The translations under genes were made by a program, and so were the position numbers. From assembly GCA_944548615.1 (NCBI GenBank), contig OX155955.1, forward strand, positions 3,703,643 to 3,767,642: a stretch of DNA of 64,000 bases, written 5' to 3'. The notes under the pieces are model-generated. The model ran no database searches. It saw nothing but the letters and a program-made list of their open reading frames with translations, and was not told the DNA's origin. Below are positions 44,206 to 56,279 of the stretch, in pieces (the stretch's first letter is position 1; the number at the start of each line of letters is the position of its first letter). This DNA comes from Micropterix aruncella (Eukaryota > Arthropoda > Insecta > Lepidoptera > Micropterigidae).

Positions 44206-46870
44206 GCTAATACCATTAGTATTATATAATGTTTTTAGAGCTAATTTCTCATTATTTTCTGCCCCAGGCCTTTGTCTGAGAATTTCCATTTTTATTCCTA
44301 TTTTATAGTTTCCTTTTCAGAATCAGTAATAATAAACTCTTTATTCTGCCATACTTCCTGTCGCTGTCTTCCCGTCGTCATTGAATTTTACGGTTTCTCC
44401 ACTAAAACTTTTATTTTTGTTATGATTTTCGTGGACGTTGACTGCGATGGGGAATTTCCATCGACTACGACGCGATGCGGGCGAGATGCATTTTATGTTG
44501 ACAACGAAAAGGAAACAATAATAAAAATACGACTTTCAAGTGAAGGCATTGTGGTGCTCGCGTCTTAATATATTTTATTTGTGGAGCTAGCAAGTGGATA
44601 TGAATTCACTATGAAAGGACATATACATACAAGAAATACTTGTATAGAAGAATTTATAATTTTTTTAGTGTGTTACATTTTCTACGGCGCGGCGTTCAAT
44701 ATAAAGTGATAATGAGTATGATGAAGTTAACATTTATGTATTTCATTTATTTATTTAAAAAAAACGTATTTTATTAACAGCAGTACATTATTACATTATA
44801 TTACTTTGACAAATATTTTATACTTATATAATTACTATTTTATTAATATTAATACTTTAACCATTCAATAGCGACATAATTTCATGGTAGACCGCGGCAA
44901 TTTATTGGAATTTCTTGCAATATCCCCGCGCTCGACAAAAAGTACTATAACTATGGAACTACTATAGCAATCATAAAAAGAATAACTGTACAATGTTTCT
45001 ATTGAAATTTCGTATATAGAATATTGAAATGTCATTTTGTAAAACAATTAGATGAATATGAATAAATATGAGAAAATCGAAAAAGTGAAAAAAACTCGGT
45101 ATTTCTAACTTGTACTTGTCTAATGAAAAAATACGGAACGCTATTTAAAATTGTAAATATTATCGTGATCTTTATTAGATTCCCTTTTAAATATAATATT
45201 TCGTTTTGCTTATTTACATACAAAAATATTTAGATATTAGCTCATAAATCCAATAAAATTTTTAATGATTTCTCGAAAAAAAAAAAATTATGATGTTTGA
45301 CAATGGAATTTTACCAGAAATATTCGCGAAATGACGCACGAAATTATTCTAATGCCCGTCTATGTATGTATGGTAATAATGAGATATTTGGTATGGATTT
45401 TAGGATGCGTTCAAATTAGAAAATAATATTACTGTGCGCTCCGGCAGCAAGCATATTGGTCGTTAAAACGTCAACGGTGTTCTGATGTGCAACAAATTTA
45501 GTCGTTACGTAGCCGAAGGGTAATATTATTCTTTTCTTATTACATAGATATAATAATAAATTAATATTATAATTTTTTATTTTATTATATTATTATTATC
45601 ATAACTATTATTTTATTATTACATATAATATTATTTTATTATTATACATAATATTAAATTATTATTATTAATAATATTTATTACATAAATATTAATAATT
45701 TTACGAATAATATTACATTATCTTACTTTTTACACGACTGCCCAAAAATAGGAGTGTTAAGTTTTTAGGGTTTATGTACCTATGTATGTTTTCCGTATTA
45801 AAAAAAAATATTTTAAGAAAAGCGCTTTGTTTTAACTACAGTGCATTACAACATTATCACTAGAGGCTCCGTTGTAAACAGTAGAAAAAAGGGAGTACCG
45901 CAGCCCAGTATTTATTCAGATCAACTCCGCCTAGCTAGGCCTAGGCCCGTACTATGGCAAGCGTGCCAAGTAAACGGTGGCATTGATCGTTTAAAAATAA
46001 AATTAAGTATCTAATAATAATAAAAAAAAGTAACTAATGATAACAAACAGAGTACGTACCAAATAATCAATAATCTAAATACTAGGTCATTGCTATGTTA
46101 ATGCGTCTGTCAGTCTAAGCCAGTCTGCTAATAATATTTTAGAAATACCTATCGTAAAATAAATAGCAAAGGAATTTCAACAACACGAGAAAAAGATAAA
46201 TAATAATTAAGGGCGGAAAAATAACATCGCAATAAACAGTAAAAAAATCAAATTGAAATAGCCAGAGGATACAATTCTACATAAAATGTGCATGATGCTA
46301 GTTATAATTGTCATATCTTTAAAAAATATATATTTCTGCATAATTTTACTATTATACTACATATATAATATTATATAAGATATTACACAAAATGTACTAT
46401 TTTGTAATATAATGCAAAAGAAAAATACTATAATATATTTAGATCGTTATATTTATATATTTGTGTATGTATGTATATGTATGTGTGTATGTGTATATGT
46501 ATCTATATGAGTACCTATGTCAGTTAGGCTTCTTCATCTAAGTCAGAAAATAAGTCGTATGCCCAGATACAGGCTATATTTGGCCTAGTTGGGTATGCGC
46601 TGAGCATGGTCATGTGAATGTGGGCCGTTGTTGCTTCGCACCATTACTTGGTATGACCATTTTTATGTGTTATATAATTATGTTTGAAACAAATAAATAA
46701 ATAAATATATATAACTTTGAATGTAATGTAAATAAAGAAGAATAAAAACACAAGGACCGCAATATAAACAAAAATAAAATAATATAAATATGTTATATCG
46801 AATGTTCTATTATTTTTTTGGAATAGTCACATTTAGGTTTATAAACTTGATATATTTTTTCTAAACATAA
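44206..46870. other. AT-rich, gene-poor interval
   Basis: Low-complexity (TAATAT)n at 45545-45725. TTTTTACACGACTGCCCAAA at 45729 matches the start of the repeat at 55818. A LINE-like 3' region with (AAAT)n tail spans about 46450-46710. The 98-codon frame 44272-44568 has no recognised motif. Confidence 0.5.
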
Positions 46871-47089
46871 AATACCCTTTTTAAAACTATTCACCCCGAT
46901 CCCCTAAAAAATACTGCGACTACTACCGCGCTATCATGGGAGAATGATATTGCTGCTGGATGCAAAGCCACAGAAGCTGGCTTTGTAGTACTGAAAGGTA
47001 CTACCGGAGGATGTTCCAGTACTTCAAAGCCAGATCCTTCAATATCAGCCATCGCATTTCTAAACTTGTTTGCTGTGGCGGTATTTTGA
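46871..47089 (+). other. Open frame without ATG, coding-like
   Basis: A 72-codon stretch between stops containing ALSWENDIAAGCKATEAG and SKPDPSISAIAFLN. The opposite strand is also open (46891-47097), so direction is uncertain. No family recognised. Confidence 0.25.
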
Positions 47090-47900
47090 TAAAACAAACA
47101 ATTGTAGCGAGTTTGCCTCTTCGTTTTTCACTTACTATTTCGTATCATGTATCATCGGGACGCCTTGACTGCGGGCCAGTCTCCCCCGGAGTCAACCTTC
47201 GGGCGCTCCTGGACGGTTTGCGCGCCGTGCGGAGTCAGCCAATCGATTGTGCACTCTGACTAACAGCCGGGGGAGTCTGCGGACAGTAATGTTTCCTATA
47301 TAGCAAGGGTGGTTGTTAACCTTAAAACTGCTCTTGAATCGAGCATTCGGCCACCCGATTCCGGGTGAATAAGCCGGGCAAAGGATGCCGTGATCCGCGA
47401 TCGATTCGGTTGACACCCTATCACCGCTTCATAACGGAGAGGTCTGCGCAAGCGACATCGATCCTGTAACCAGTCAGGAGGTAGGAGGTATCCTGAAGGT
47501 TAATTCCAGACGGAGATATCCTTCCAAACTTGTAGTCAGGGGGCGAGGTTGCCCGCTGTGTACCTTTCCCGGTGCCTCGCCGTAAGGCGTTGGCCTCTGA
47601 CGGGCAGGTGTCGTAGCTAGACAGTGGATTGTTTTTCGTCCCAAGTCTTCTATGCTCACCTCACGGGAGACAGAACTATATATTTCATCAAAACCTCCTG
47701 AGGTGACTGGTTCGCCTGTTGTAGTTGACAGCTCTAGTTGTATTCGGTATCAGGCTGATATCCGGTTTGCGAACCAAATATTCGGTTGTCTAAAAATCGT
47801 ATGCTCAGTACACACTCGACAGATCTATACACCAGTACAAAGCCGTCCAATAATATATATAGCCCCGACCTCTTACGGTATACGACCATATTGATTTATT
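47090..47900. other. GC-richer unassigned block, probably TE-derived
   Basis: 47130-47660 has clearly higher G+C than its surroundings and several medium frames on both strands (47192-47416 -, 47474-47659 -, 47652-47894 +) with no domain I recognise. A decayed LINE 5' region is one possibility. Confidence 0.3.
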
Positions 47901-48640
47901 TATAAGCGTTTAGAGATTTAGCGATTTTTAGCGGTTTAACAGCATAGTATATTCGCCCATTTAGCCGAATGTATGAACGCCGTATTATGTCTGCTATTAG
48001 CAGTAGCAATCATTTTCGATACGCTATAATAGATGTGATGAGATATGTCTATTCTGCAGTATACACACATTTACCATTTAAAGCACTTATTAGTGATCTT
48101 CCAGCATAATTTACGTGTCTATAATGATATCGCTAATTATATTATCCTTGTCCGTTGAGAGTTCATGCAAATTTTCATTGTCCATTTTAGTTGCGGAAAC
48201 GTGGACACTCGTCGCATTATGAAACCACATTTCAATGAAATTATGTGCGGCGAAAAGCTGACACTCTAAACCGCTTGCCATTTGTATGTACCTACTACTG
48301 ATATACCCATATTTCTAGAAACTACAGCGATATAGAGGAGGAGTGTTTTTCCATAAATAAATAATAACATAATTTTAACGGGACGTTGCTAAAACTGTAA
48401 TCATCGATAATAATCGCCAAATAAGCAACGCTGTGATATTATTAGTAGGCATTAACTAATTGAGTGGCTCCATATTGGACGACATCGGGATTTTCACATA
48501 CTCTTTCATCCTACTCTTTCGTGCCCTCTATTCATATATGCCTTTTTATTTGTTTATACAAATAACGCCATGTTTATCTCTTAACGCCACTTTCACACCA
48601 TATGCTTCAATAGAGCGTAATAACGCTCTAATTAAAAAAA
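47901..48640. other. No recognised gene
   Basis: AT-rich; only short frames. Confidence 0.5.
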
Positions 48641-48644
48641 CTAT

Positions 48645-48790
48645 TGCCCGCTCCACACGTTGGCCAATATTGGTCAATACTGCTAAGATGGAAGCGAGTA
48701 AGCACCACTGTGACGAATGAAAAATGTATAAAAAAGAGTGAGAGCGACTTAGGCGATACGGCCAACGTTGGCCAACGTGTGAAGGCGCCA
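48645..48790. mobile_element. MITE-like inverted repeat
   Basis: CACACGTTGGCCAATATTGG (48654 region) is complementary in large part to CCAACGTTGGCCAACGTGTG (48762-48781), with further matches outward (CCGCTC / GGCGCC) and inward (GCTAAG / CTTAGG). About 145 bp, no ORF. Confidence 0.6.
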
Positions 48791-48889
48791 TATTAATAGA
48801 TAAAGTTTGTTTGGGGCGGAAGGGCGTTTGAAGGGTACGGTATAGAATACAGCTATAGTACTATTACTTTCCTGGCAAGGAAAGTACAG

Positions 48890-49090
48890 CTTGGGGAGTG
48901 ATGGGGGGTGGGGGGAGTGGGGGGGGGGGGGGTTAGAGGGGGTGGGAGAGGGGTTGGTTGGTTGGGGGAGGTAGGGTGAGAGGGAGGAGAAAAGGGGGGC
49001 GGATTTAGGAGGAAGGGTGTTTGAAGGGGGTTTTAAGGGGGTTTGACGAGCGGGGGATTGTCTGCTTGCCGGGAACGTCTTGGGGTGATA
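48890..49090 (+). repeat. G-rich tract ending in GTCTGCTTGCCGGGAACGTC
   Basis: Many G runs including a 15-G run at 48920-48934, ending in GTCTGCTTGCCGGGAACGTC then TTGGGGTG. Same family as 37950-38260 and 52655-52862. Confidence 0.85.
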
Positions 49091-49192
49091 ACCGTTTTTT
49101 TTGAAATGTTGAGGCATTACCAAAATTAAAAAATTGTGCATGTAAAGCGGTTTTACGTTTCGGCAGTTAACCCAGAGCGCGCAGATGCGCGT

Positions 49193-49230
49193 GAGTAGCA
49201 GCGTGACGCAGACGCATCACGCTGCTACTC
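49193..49230. repeat. Perfect 14-bp inverted repeat
   Basis: GAGTAGCAGCGTGA (49193-49206), loop of 10, TCACGCTGCTACTC (49217-49230). Confidence 0.9.
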
Positions 49231-49732
49231 GCCTTCAAATGCTAATCGTAAATCTTGCGCAGCAATACCTCGACATTCTCAGTAGGTATAGTAGAACCAT
49301 GTCTACGTATTCTATAGAATTGAAAGGGGTCTGCCGCCTGGGCATAGTCAACGTGCTATCACTGCGTTGTATCTAAACACACACTCAACATTTTCAATAT
49401 AACAATTACAATCACACGCGCTTTATCAAAGTTGCTTAAACGTGTGCAATATGAGAGTTTAAAGCTGTCACGGGACCGTTTCGCAACTAAGCCAGTTTTT
49501 TCCGCAACCTAACCTAACCTCCCCCCCGTAACAAGGCTTGCGGCCCGCACGGGTTGGCAGGACCGGTTGTACTTGAACTATCGAATATCGGTCGACAGGC
49601 CTTATATAGAGGCCTGTGACTTCTTCCACTAGGCATGTTCGCCATTTCGTGGGGACTTCATGTGAGCCGGGTCCATTAACCCAGCTTTCGAGAATATGGC
49701 GTCTCAGGGCTGTTGTCCCTGAGACAGGCTTC

Positions 49733-49906
49733 TTAGGAGGAGCTTCTTAAGACATTTAGCAGCGCGATGTTTTCTTCTTTGGTGCCGATTTGGCACTCGT
49801 GAATCAGTTCCAGCAACTGCATCACCGTGATCGCTACCTGCTCGTCTTCCTCGAGGAAGCTCATCTCATCCAGCGGTTGTCCTTGAGCGCCCTCTATCCG
49901 TGTCAT
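49733..49906 (-). pseudogene. Small coding-like frame, possible TE ORF1 remnant (part 2)
   Basis: 57-codon minus frame containing DEMSFLEEDEQVAITVMQLL then ELIHECQIGTKEENIALL. Acidic, helix-like and protein-like in composition. Lies 28 bp downstream of a coding-like frame ending at 49935, so both may be parts of one broken ORF. Not recognised. Confidence 0.35.
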
Positions 49907-49934
49907 AGACGGGTGTTACACGTTCAATCTGGCA

Positions 49935-50180
49935 TCAGTTCAGTCCGTGACCTTTGTCAGACTGACTGGAAACTGGTCGTTTATTGCGTTGACTGGTGGA
50001 CTCATTGGCTGACGCCGCACGGTGCGCACAGTCCAGTAGCGCCAGAGGGCAATCCCCATTGGGAAACTGATCCACCAGCCGTGAGACCTGAGACACGAGC
50101 GTCCTTGTTGGAGTAGTCCCTAACACGAGGAGGTTACTGATAGGAGCTGAATCTTGAGTTGGGCCGACCCGAGAACACAT
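49935..50180 (-). pseudogene. Small coding-like frame, possible TE ORF1 remnant (part 1)
   Basis: 81-codon minus frame with QVSRLVDQFPNGDCPLALLD then CAHRAASANESTSQRNKRP. Composition and the adjoining frame suggest the start of a gag-like or ORF1 protein. GC-rich block 49520-50130 differs from the AT-rich surroundings. (CCTAA)-like CCTAACCTAACCT lies at 49506-49518. Confidence 0.35.
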
Positions 50181-51215
50181 AAGATCTTATGGCCCAAGCT
50201 GCATGAAACCATTCCCTACTACTGTTATACCTACAGTTTGAACATTGGCACCGTGCAAATGCGTGCAAACAAGAGGAAGGAGAGCAAGTTATTTGGCAAT
50301 CTGGTAGCTGTGGGCTTTCAGCCACTCTTTTGTCCCACGCAGCGTACACGACCCACCCGAGTAATTTATACCAGCAGTAATAAAGCGAACAGTATTTTCT
50401 CGAGCAGCCGAAAACGAGCAATAACGGCGCTCATAAAAGATTCCGCTTTTCACTGCGCGAGCCAATGCCCGCCGTTTTAACAAAAACTAATTGATGACTT
50501 CCGCGCCAACTTTGCTAGCTTCCTCTTAACCCTCTGCTGACCAATTGGAGTCCAGAAATATTATCGAAATCTACCGAGCATTTGTTCTCCAAAAGCAGGC
50601 GATGATTACGATAGCCAGTGTACGGAGGGGCACACATTACGCGCATCATTTGTAGAAATACAAAGTTGTTACTATGGCGTATATTCTCGGTTGTTTAGTG
50701 CATCCTAAAACAATATACACGAGTGTACACTTAACATGCACGTACATGAATACTACACTCAAAGCAAAGCCAGATAGCCCCTCCCCAAAGTCCGTATGAC
50801 AATAATCCAGAAGTCATTTGTATATTTGGCCTTTAAAATCATAAATAAATAATCTTGCAAAATCAATACGACACTTAGAACCAAAAATGTTGAAATATTG
50901 AGTTAAACACATTGCTATTTATAAGGTAGGCAACCTCGAAAAAATATTACAATTCCTTTTATTTAAAATTATTATAAAAATATTATTATCTATCTAAGAT
51001 ACCTCTATTATTCTTATATTAAAACGTAACAGGTAAACCTCGTAGAAATAATTTGAAAATGTTTGATTTTGTCGTTTTACATTTTGTTTTTTAATTAATT
51101 CAAATATTTTGTTAATTTTGGGACACCCGATATACCGATTGGGGACACACCGGTTTGGGACAACTTCTCCTGCGTTGTCTTTGAGGACTCAATAATTCAT
51201 TTTACTATGATCTAT
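50181..51215. other. No recognised gene
   Basis: Frames up to 108 codons on both strands overlap each other (50134-50483), none with a known motif. AT-rich from 50800. Confidence 0.45.
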
Positions 51216-51220
51216 CTATA

Positions 51221-51760
51221 CCAGCGGTTCACAACGTATGAACGTAGAGTAAGGCAGATAGACGACGAGATAGATTAACGAGTCTAAGTGTATTTAGGAT
51301 ACCTACAGACAATATAATAAAATAAAATAAATAAACAAAATAAAGATAGCACTTGAAAAGAATAGAATACAAAACTAGCAACCTTGTAACAGCACGGGAA
51401 GATGAAATAGTCGCGCGAAGAGACAGCGCCGCGTCTCAAGCCTCGTCTCGCTCTCATCAGTCACCCATCGAGTGGTCCATCGCACCGTTCCTGTCGGCTT
51501 TACGCATCGCATTTATTTATTCTCGCTATTTGCTAAATACGATGGATAAGTGTTCTGCAGAAATTTCTATTTTTTATGTTGTCGCACCTTACAATTTCTT
51601 ACAAAATAATGACACAGTTATGATACTTACAAATAAATTGTATATTTTTTACATCAAAACACTCACTAAATTTTCCGAAAAAGTTCTCGCTGGGTCGCAA
51701 AATATTGTGATTTTAAAAAGTGGTGGGAGTATACTATAAGCTTAGGTGTATTTTCAGATC
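51221..51760. mobile_element. Possible degraded hAT-related element
   Basis: Begins CCAGCGGTTCACAACGTATG, like hAT ends (CAGCGGTTC.CAAC). Near the right side, GCTGGGTCGCAAAATATTGT + GATTTTAAAAAGTGG resembles the subterminal part of such elements, but the terminal repeat is missing. The 128-codon frame 51353-51739 lies inside and has no known domain. Confidence 0.35.
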
Positions 51761-52278
51761 ATAAAATTAAAAAATATTAGGAAACGCTAACTTTAAAAAA
51801 TCTATTGGGGTTTATACGACCCCACTCTACTAGTCGAGTGTTAACTTTCGCGATAGCGCCCTTACGGATGGTCTCTCGACTGATAGCAGCGCTTTGTCTA
51901 ACGAAAAATTGGATCGAATCCAATAGGATGCTCAATCCCCATTAGTGAGGCTCATATCAAACCAGTATATTTAGCCACAAACTAATAATACACTCGGGAA
52001 CAATGAATCCGGGTCACTAACATACACCACTGTACCACGGAAACTAAGAATGCTCGCTTATTGAATAAAAACCACATTTTAAAATTAAATATTGAATACC
52101 AGGAACGCTTTTATATTTTTCTGTGACAGTTATATTTTTCTGTGCTTTTATATTTTTCTGTTTTATTTGCCACAACAAATGCAGTGATTCTCCGTTTGAT
52201 TCATTTGTTTTAGCATTTTTGATGGTATTAATTTACAGTACATAACCAAAAAGATTTATTCATAAAACATATTGGTTA
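51761..52278. other. No recognised gene
   Basis: Unremarkable mixed-composition DNA. Confidence 0.5.
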
Positions 52279-52556
52279 CTGTAAAGCAGTGGTTCCCAAT
52301 TATTTTTTCCTGCGTATCTCTTCACGAAAGACCTTGAACTGGCGTACCGCAATAAAAAATGCAATCAGCTTTTTTTACACTTAGTACTATCAAAATTCAG
52401 TTGATGACGGTGAAAATCAGTTTAATGTGACAAACGTTTTTATTGGCACAGCTCTAGAAACAACTTAGTCAAGAGATTGCAACGCGTACCCCTCGATGCA
52501 ACTTCGCGTACCCCTGGGGGTATGCGTACCACTAATGGGGAAACACTGCTGTAAAG
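52279..52556. mobile_element. hAT MITE with intact 8-bp target duplication
   Basis: CTGTAAAG (52279-52286) | CAGTGGTTCCCAATTATTTT ... CTAATGGGGAAACACTG | CTGTAAAG (52549-52556). 262 bp, terminal inverted repeats about 12 bp (CAGTGGTTCCC / GGGAAACACTG). The 8-bp duplication is diagnostic of hAT. Non-autonomous. Confidence 0.93.
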
Positions 52557-52654
52557 TAATACCATCAAGAAAGCCAAAACAAATAAATGGTTTTTAGAAA
52601 ATCGAATTACAATTTTACTGCATTTGTTTTAGATTTTTTTCTGTTCTTGTTTGG

Positions 52655-52862
52655 TTTAGAGGAGGTAAAGGGGGGGGAGGGGCGTTGCGAAGGGTACCGT
52701 TATGTGGGCTGGGAGGGGGGGGTAACATTAGGAAGGGGGGGCTTGAGGGTGGGGAGTGGCTGCGTTAGGAGGGTTAGAGGAAAGCTTTGGGGGAGGTGGT
52801 TGGGGGTAGTTGGAAGTTGGGGATTTAGTGCGGGGGGGGGGGGGGGGTGTCTGCTTGCCGGC
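52655..52862 (+). repeat. G-rich tract ending in GTCTGCTTGCCGG
   Basis: Starts AAAGGGGGGGGAGGGGCGTT and shares GAAGGGTAC with 48830. It ends in a 17-G run, T, GTCTGCTTGCCGG. The Gly-rich 98-codon frame is an artefact. Confidence 0.85.
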
Positions 52863-53329
52863 TTATTATTTCTGATTCGGTAACAGATTTTTTCCGAAAA
52901 AGGACTATCTATTTTAATATAATCTAATTTATCTTTTTATCTATTTTATTCTATTACAATACAGATATCAATCGAGTTACGCGGCTAATTGGGTTCTCGT
53001 AAGTCGAGACTCAGGATTAGTCCAAACTACATTACGTAACTATTATCTTTTATATGTAAAAATATTCATCTATAACTATCAATTTAAAAAAAAATAAAAA
53101 TTGCTCTAAAACTGCGTAACTCAAGTACCGCATTAATCGAACGTTGCCGCATTTTTTCCGCGTTACTCGAAATTCGCGTAACTTATTTGCCTCGTAACTC
53201 GAAGGATACCTATATGTAAATTAAACTTACGTAACATTGGAGGCGCATGTTCCCGATTGAGTCAATATTATAATGATATGGTCTATCTGAGTAACTTCCG
53301 GAGGTATACAACGATTTGAATTCGAGGCG
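52863..53329. other. No recognised gene
   Basis: AT-rich. Near 53110-53210 several near-repeats of (C)GTAACTCGAA / GCGTAACT occur but are too irregular to call an array. Confidence 0.4.
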
Positions 53330-53334
53330 CCTCA

Positions 53335-53757
53335 AATAAATAAGGATTATTTCCTATATAATTGTATTCTGGGCACGTATACTGATCTGAATTCTTGCGA
53401 AAGTCAGGTCGGGTGGTGAGGGTGGTATTCTGCCGCCGCCCAATAGATAGGCGTATACTGGGTAGGCCGACAAAGCCGTCATCAATCTGGCAGAGAATCG
53501 TTCATAGATCGGCGTTCGATGCTGCCGCATCTGTGTCGGACGTGCCGGCACACCCAACCCACCCTACCCTCACCCACTTTACCTCAAATTCCCGGGTTCT
53601 TTGTAACCGCATCGCCATTAATGTAATGCCCTAATTAAATCCGTGTTAGACGTCATCTTCTCCCTTTAATTTTCTAAAGGTAGAAACGAGGGGGGATAGG
53701 GGAGGGAGGAGTAGAGCAGGGACGCTGAATCAATGAAATGATAAATATCCATGTCAG
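53335..53757 (+). repeat. 420-bp duplicated segment, copy 1
   Basis: Aligns with 56280-56732 from TTCTGGGCACGTATACT through GGCGTTCGATGCTGCCGCA, GACGTGCCGGCACACCC, CCGTGTTAGACGTCATCT to GTCAGTGGCT. A dispersed repeat of unknown class. Confidence 0.9.
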
Positions 53758-53839
53758 TGGCTGGTATCTCTCACTAAATTCCAGAGCGAGTTAAGAAATT
53801 ACCAGAAAAGCCAGCAGACTCGTGTGACAAGAATATCAA

Positions 53840-53962
53840 ACGGAGCTAACTTTGAAATTCTTCTTAAAAGATCCGCTTTTATCCAGCTACTCGTATCTTG
53901 CTCGCAAATTGTACAACACCCTACCACTGTATATCACACATATTTGAAAAGATATTGACTGA
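53840..53962 (+). pseudogene. Possible LINE RT C-terminal scrap
   Basis: SYSYLARKLYNTLPLYITHI fits the terminal '(F/Y)...(A/P)KLYN.LP..I' block of Jockey-type RTs. Very short, then a stop. Confidence 0.4.
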
Positions 53963-53968
53963 ATAGGG

Positions 53969-54176
53969 GGAAGTCCCCTAAATCCGGACTGCACCTAGCG
54001 TCGGACAATAATAGTATCTCGGCAAGTCGCGGAGCGATCGATACAAAGACGTAGAAAAAGGAAAAGCGTACGCTTCCCCGCACCCTTTTCACCCGTCTTT
54101 GTATCGATTGCGCCGCGACTTGTTGAGGTAGTATTAGTGTCCGACGCTAGGTGCCGTCCGGCGTAAGGGGACTTCC
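53969..54176. mobile_element. MITE with long terminal inverted repeats (208 bp)
   Basis: GGAAGTCCCCTAAATCCGGA + CTGCACCTAGCGTCGGACA at left; TGTCCGACGCTAGGTGCCGT + CCGGCGTAAGGGGACTTCC at right. Arms of about 90 bp pair through GTCGCGG and CGATACAAAGACG to near the centre, roughly 80% complementary. Target duplication unclear. Confidence 0.85.
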
Positions 54177-54804
54177 TCATGCCTTTAAAATGGTGCCTCT
54201 GCAGATATCCATGATTAGATAATTAAATATTAAAATGAAAACATTGGTATAAGTAGGTATAAATAGAATTAGTTTTTTTAAAAAGTTTTAGTGATTGAAT
54301 AATGTACTGACTATGTATTATAATATTATCCCTGTATGTATTATCATTATTATATATTTTTAATTCCTCATAACTATTCTCAGGATTATTATTTTATTAT
54401 CATTTGTTACCTTCATTAAATCTGGAATTTTCTTGACAATTCATTAAATAATATTTGTAAGGATATTTTGACTATTTTTGATGTATTTTAATATATTTGA
54501 AATTATTTGCTTACTACTGATAGTTTATATTTTTAATGACATTTTGTCTTGAATTATATGTAGGCTATAGGGTAGTTTTATTAAGTACGATGATGTCAAA
54601 AGAAATTCTAAAATGTTAACGATGAAAATAAATTGACTACCTTAGAAAAGGCGGCCGCCTAGTTTACTACTCAAAATTGTAAAAAAAATAAATTGAAATT
54701 GAATAAATTAATTTAAATTTGAATATAAGTGGCTAGAAGCTAGTTGTTAAAAGGACAAAAGACAATGAGTAATTTCGTACCTACTTACGAAGTTTATAAC
54801 ATAT
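54177..54804. other. No recognised gene
   Basis: AT-rich DNA. Confidence 0.5.
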
Positions 54805-55667
54805 CATATACAAACGAAAGCTTATTACAAGTGTAACATTTTATTATATACATTTATGATAATAATAATAATAATAGATTATATTATTAATATATAACCT
54901 AAGTATTAATAACATACCTAACAAAATATTTTTCAAATTATTTGCACACCGTAAGTTATAATTGGCATAAGAACATGTTTTTTTAGGGATTTTGTATCTA
55001 GTTATAAGATCATGCTGTTACCTTTCCTAAATAAATAAATAAAAAAATAAAATAGAAATTATTATTCAGATGAAATCAGCGCTTTGAAATGTCTCAATTG
55101 CTTATTTAATTTGCTATTCACATTTCAATACGTAATAATTAACCACTTTAATTTTTAGTTAGTCATATAGATGGCATTCTATCTCTCCGTATTATTTATG
55201 GGATAAAATCAGCATATATAAAAATTGCAATAGATGACACTAATATTTGAATGCTATTATTGTATCATTGGTTAAACTATTTAGTTTTTATAATCAATCA
55301 GTCCTTTATTAAAAAAAACATTCACTTTCAATATTTGTATAGAGGTAGATGACCAAATAAATTGCTATTAGTCTCGCCCTTAGTGCTATCGGCGCCACCT
55401 TCATGTCACCGGCACAGAAGGGTTGCCAAAACATACTATATCATATATGGTTACCAAAACATACTTATCATAAATGTATGATAAGTTATACTATGTATAC
55501 ATCGTACGTATATATCGTACATATATGATAAACATACTTATCATAAATTTACGTTTAGTTATACTTAAATGTATGATAAGATATACTATATCATATAGGG
55601 TTGCTATACTTATCATAAATGTATATAATAAAATGTTACACTTGTAATAAGCTTTCGTTTGTATATG
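54805..55667. mobile_element. Foldback element with perfect 58-bp arms
   Basis: 54805-54862 (CATATACAAACGAAAGCTTA...) is the exact reverse complement of 55610-55667. The interior has an (AAAT)n stretch at 55027-55050 and a cluster of self-complementary ATACTTATCATAAATGTATG units at 55440-55625. No ORF. Target duplication not found. Confidence 0.88.
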
Positions 55668-55817
55668 TATTTCATCATGTGAAGGGCGGGTCGCATACAG
55701 ATTAAAATCTGGTACATACGAGTATTGACGTCTTGGTTATTTGAATGAAGCCTTATTTTCCCTCATGTAGTCGGTAGCTTTTAAATCTATTATATATTCG
55801 TCTTGACAATTCATACC

Positions 55818-56225
55818 TTTTTACACGACTGCCCAACACAACAAAAAAGAAGTGTCATGGGTGAAAACATTCAGGGTCCATCTATGTATATTTTCAGTTT
55901 CTTTATTCCACCATAACTTCTAAACGCTTGTATCGATTTACAAGTATGTGTTATCGTTAGAATAGTTATGAGATCCGAGTATTAAAGAATACCTTAACTA
56001 TCCAAATATTATGTTAGTAGATGTCTAAATGTCCAAATCTCAATAAATTAACATACATAAATCGTGTTTAGTGGGAAATGAAAGGTCTGAATGAGTACAT
56101 TCCGGAAATATACATGTATTTATATGGATATATACATAAACCACAAAAATTTCCTAAAGGACACCGTAGTAAAAATAATTATCAATACAGTAGTTCAATT
56201 TCTGTAATTCGTATTTTTATTTTTT
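55818..56225 (+). repeat. Dispersed repeat family B, copy 1
   Basis: TTTTTACACGACTGCCCAAC start (also at 45729); CCATAACTTCTAAACGCTTG and GGAAATATACATGTAT are shared with 63415-63655. Confidence 0.8.
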
Positions 56226-56279
56226 TTTGTTGATATATTTACTTGTGGAAATATAGAATTGAACTGATAGATAATGATT

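Noticed and set aside
49506..49518. Telomeric TTAGG array
   Set aside because: Fewer than three units of CCTAA; far too short to call a telomere or telomeric insertion.
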